Source of the DNA: Colwellia sp.
GTDB lineage: Bacteria > Pseudomonadota > Gammaproteobacteria > Enterobacterales > Alteromonadaceae
Length of the DNA stretch: 64,000 nucleotides
Direction of reading: 5' to 3'
Assembly: GCA_013215385.1 (NCBI GenBank)
Contig: JABSOY010000005.1
Coordinates: forward strand, 496,001-560,000
The notes beneath the pieces were generated by a model that saw nothing but the letters and a program-made list of their open reading frames with translations, did no database searches and had not been told where the DNA came from. The first letter of the stretch is position 1; every line of letters starts with the position of its first letter. Positions 62,765 to 64,000 of this stretch are shown here, piece after piece. Both the position numbers and the translations under genes were made by a program.

Positions 62765-64000
62765 ATGTTTGAATTACATGCCAGTAAAGTTTCCAATCTA
62801 AAGAATGATGTTCTTTCAGGTTTTACCGTCGCTTTGGCGCTAGTGCCTGAAGCGGTTGCTTTTGCCTTTGTTGCGGGTGTTGATCCTCTCGTTGGTTTAT
62901 ACGCCGCCTTTATGGTGGGTTTAATTACCTCTATTTTTGGTGGTCGCCCGGGAATGATTTCTGGAGCTACTGGCGCTATGGCGGTCGTGATGGTGAGTTT
63001 AGTTGCTCGTCACGGAATAGAATACTTATTCGCTACTGTGGTATTAACCGGTTTGCTGCAAATCTTAGCCGGAGTCTTTAAACTCGGAAAATTTATCCGC
63101 TTAGTACCACATCCCGTAATGCTCGGTTTTGTAAATGGCTTAGCCATTGTAATTTTCTTAGCACAATTAGGACAGTTTAAATTTACTAATGAAGCGGGTG
63201 AGCTAGAGTGGATGCAAGGTACACCGCTTTATACCATGCTAGGGTTAATTCTATTAACTATGGCAATTATTCATTTTTTCCCTAAGTTAACTAAAGCGGT
63301 ACCTTCGACTCTTGTCGCCATTGTTGTTGTCTCATTTTTAGTGTTTGGTATTAACCTTGATACTAAGCTGGTTGGTGATATTGCTTCTATTTCCGGTGGT
63401 TTACCAACTTTTAGTATTCCAAGTGTCCCTTTTGATTTGAACACTTTACAAATTATATTGCCATTTGCAATAGTGTTAGCTGGAATTGGTTTGATTGAGT
63501 CGTTATTAACATTAACGCTTATTGATGAATTAACCGGCACACGTGGCCGTGGTAATAAAGAATGTATTGCCCAAGGTGCTGCCAATACTGCTTGTGGATT
63601 TTTTGGTGCTATGGGTGGGTGTGCCATGATTGGTCAGTCTATGATCAATGTAAACTCGGGTGGGCGAGGTCGAGCCTCAGGTATTACTGCGGCATTGGCC
63701 TTACTTGGCTTTATATTATTTGCTTCAGGGTTAATTGAACAAATTCCATTAGCAGCTCTCGTTGGCGTGATGTTTATCGTGGTTATTGGTACCTTTGAAT
63801 GGTCAAGTTTCCGTATCTTGAAAAAGGTTCCTAAAGCAGATGCTTTTGTCATTATTCTTGTTTCAGGTATTACTGTTTATAAGGATTTAGCCGTCGCTGT
63901 TGTAGTTGGTGTGATTGTTTCAGCATTAGTTTTTGCTTGGGAACACGCAAAACACGTTATTGTGAATCGCTCAACTGATGCTGACGGTTCAACTGTTTAC
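62765..64000 (+). CDS. SulP-family inorganic anion transporter, cut by window edge
   Basis: The ATG at 62765 with GAGAG upstream opens a frame that stays open for 412 codons to the right edge. It has the SulP start [71 protein letters not shown], a [25 protein letters not shown] block and [23 protein letters not shown]. About eleven membrane segments are visible. The missing C-terminus would carry the STAS domain, if present. Members carry sulfate, bicarbonate or other anions, often with Na+; the substrate cannot be told here. The track missed it because no stop is inside the window. Confidence 0.92.
   Translation, partial: MFELHASKVSNLKNDVLSGFTVALALVPEAVAFAFVAGVDPLVGLYAAFMVGLITSIFGGRPGMISGATGAMAVVMVSLVARHGIEYLFATVVLTGLLQILAGVFKLGKFIRLVPHPVMLGFVNGLAIVIFLAQLGQFKFTNEAGELEWMQGTPLYTMLGLILLTMAIIHFFPKLTKAVPSTLVAIVVVSFLVFGINLDTKLVGDIASISGGLPTFSIPSVPFDLNTLQIILPFAIVLAGIGLIESLLTLTLIDELTGTRGRGNKECIAQGAANTACGFFGAMGGCAMIGQSMINVNSGGRGRASGITAALALLGFILFASGLIEQIPLAALVGVMFIVVIGTFEWSSFRILKKVPKADAFVIILVSGITVYKDLAVAVVVGVIVSALVFAWEHAKHVIVNRSTDADGSTVY

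Noticed and set aside
63271-63852. Two minus-strand ORFs inside the SulP gene
   Set aside because: The plus-strand frame is a clear, unbroken transporter; these are its shadows.
1-64000. CRISPR arrays, prophage or complete insertion sequences
   Set aside because: No regularly spaced repeats, phage structural genes or transposase frames were found.

Overview
The window looks like chromosome from a low-GC marine gammaproteobacterium of the Alteromonadales, most like Colwellia. This rests on the gene set (glnE, hldE, lpxL-type, rdgC, phoBR, ppk-ppx, ettA, pheA, msrPQ, oxyR), the AT-rich base composition and the secreted proteases of marine type. No search could be run, so the genus is an inference. 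There are no rRNA or tRNA genes, no CRISPR array, no intact insertion sequence and no prophage.

Layout. 1-10.7 kb: a lipoprotein and DUF350 membrane protein pair, glnE, a TcpQ-like protein, an LpxL-type acyltransferase, hldE, rdgC and an orphan sensor kinase. 11-17.8 kb: a phosphate-starvation block with porin, phoB, phoR, a chemoreceptor and pstS. PhoB-box-like arrays of 11-bp repeats lie before the porin and between the divergent chemoreceptor and pstS; a weaker one precedes phoB. 17.8-23.1 kb: a structured intergenic repeat, a secreted metzincin-type protease with a GlyGly-CTERM-like tail, a small lipoprotein and an RstAB-like two-component pair. 23.1-29.8 kb: ppx, ppk, gcvR, a PilZ protein and ettA. 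29.8-36.4 kb: a gene-poor accessory stretch with a probable delta-class carbonic anhydrase, a solitary solute-binding protein, a leucine-rich-repeat protein kinase and a MASE3-type sensor kinase. 36.6-50.2 kb: selO, pheA, a MAPEG protein, a penicillin-acylase-family hydrolase, a DUF2058 protein, an anchored glutaredoxin, msrPQ, an M4 protease with two PPC domains, a parvulin and oxyR. 50.3-55.3 kb: an ECF sigma factor operon and a four-gene operon of two DUF1538 membrane proteins, a PII-like protein and a CBS protein. 55.5-62.5 kb: a hydroxyproline catabolic locus with its own GntR regulator. 62.8 kb to the end: a truncated SulP transporter.

How the genes work together. PhoR-PhoB probably controls the porin (outer-membrane entry), pstS (periplasmic capture) and possibly the chemoreceptor (movement toward phosphate), while ppk and ppx nearby make and break polyphosphate. 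In the hydroxyproline locus, two proline-racemase-family enzymes differ at the second catalytic position. Cys-Cys predicts a 4-hydroxyproline 2-epimerase and Cys-Thr predicts a trans-3-hydroxyproline dehydratase. A D-hydroxyproline oxidase and an alpha-ketoglutarate semialdehyde dehydrogenase are intact, but the deaminase (DHDPS superfamily) between them carries two frameshifts and two in-frame stops. The trans-4-hydroxyproline route therefore looks broken in its middle step.

The strongest leads for new biology are the chemoreceptor with Pho-box arrays beside pstS, the DUF1538/PII/CBS operon, the LRR-kinase beside a MASE3 sensor kinase, the delta-type carbonic anhydrase and the decayed deaminase.
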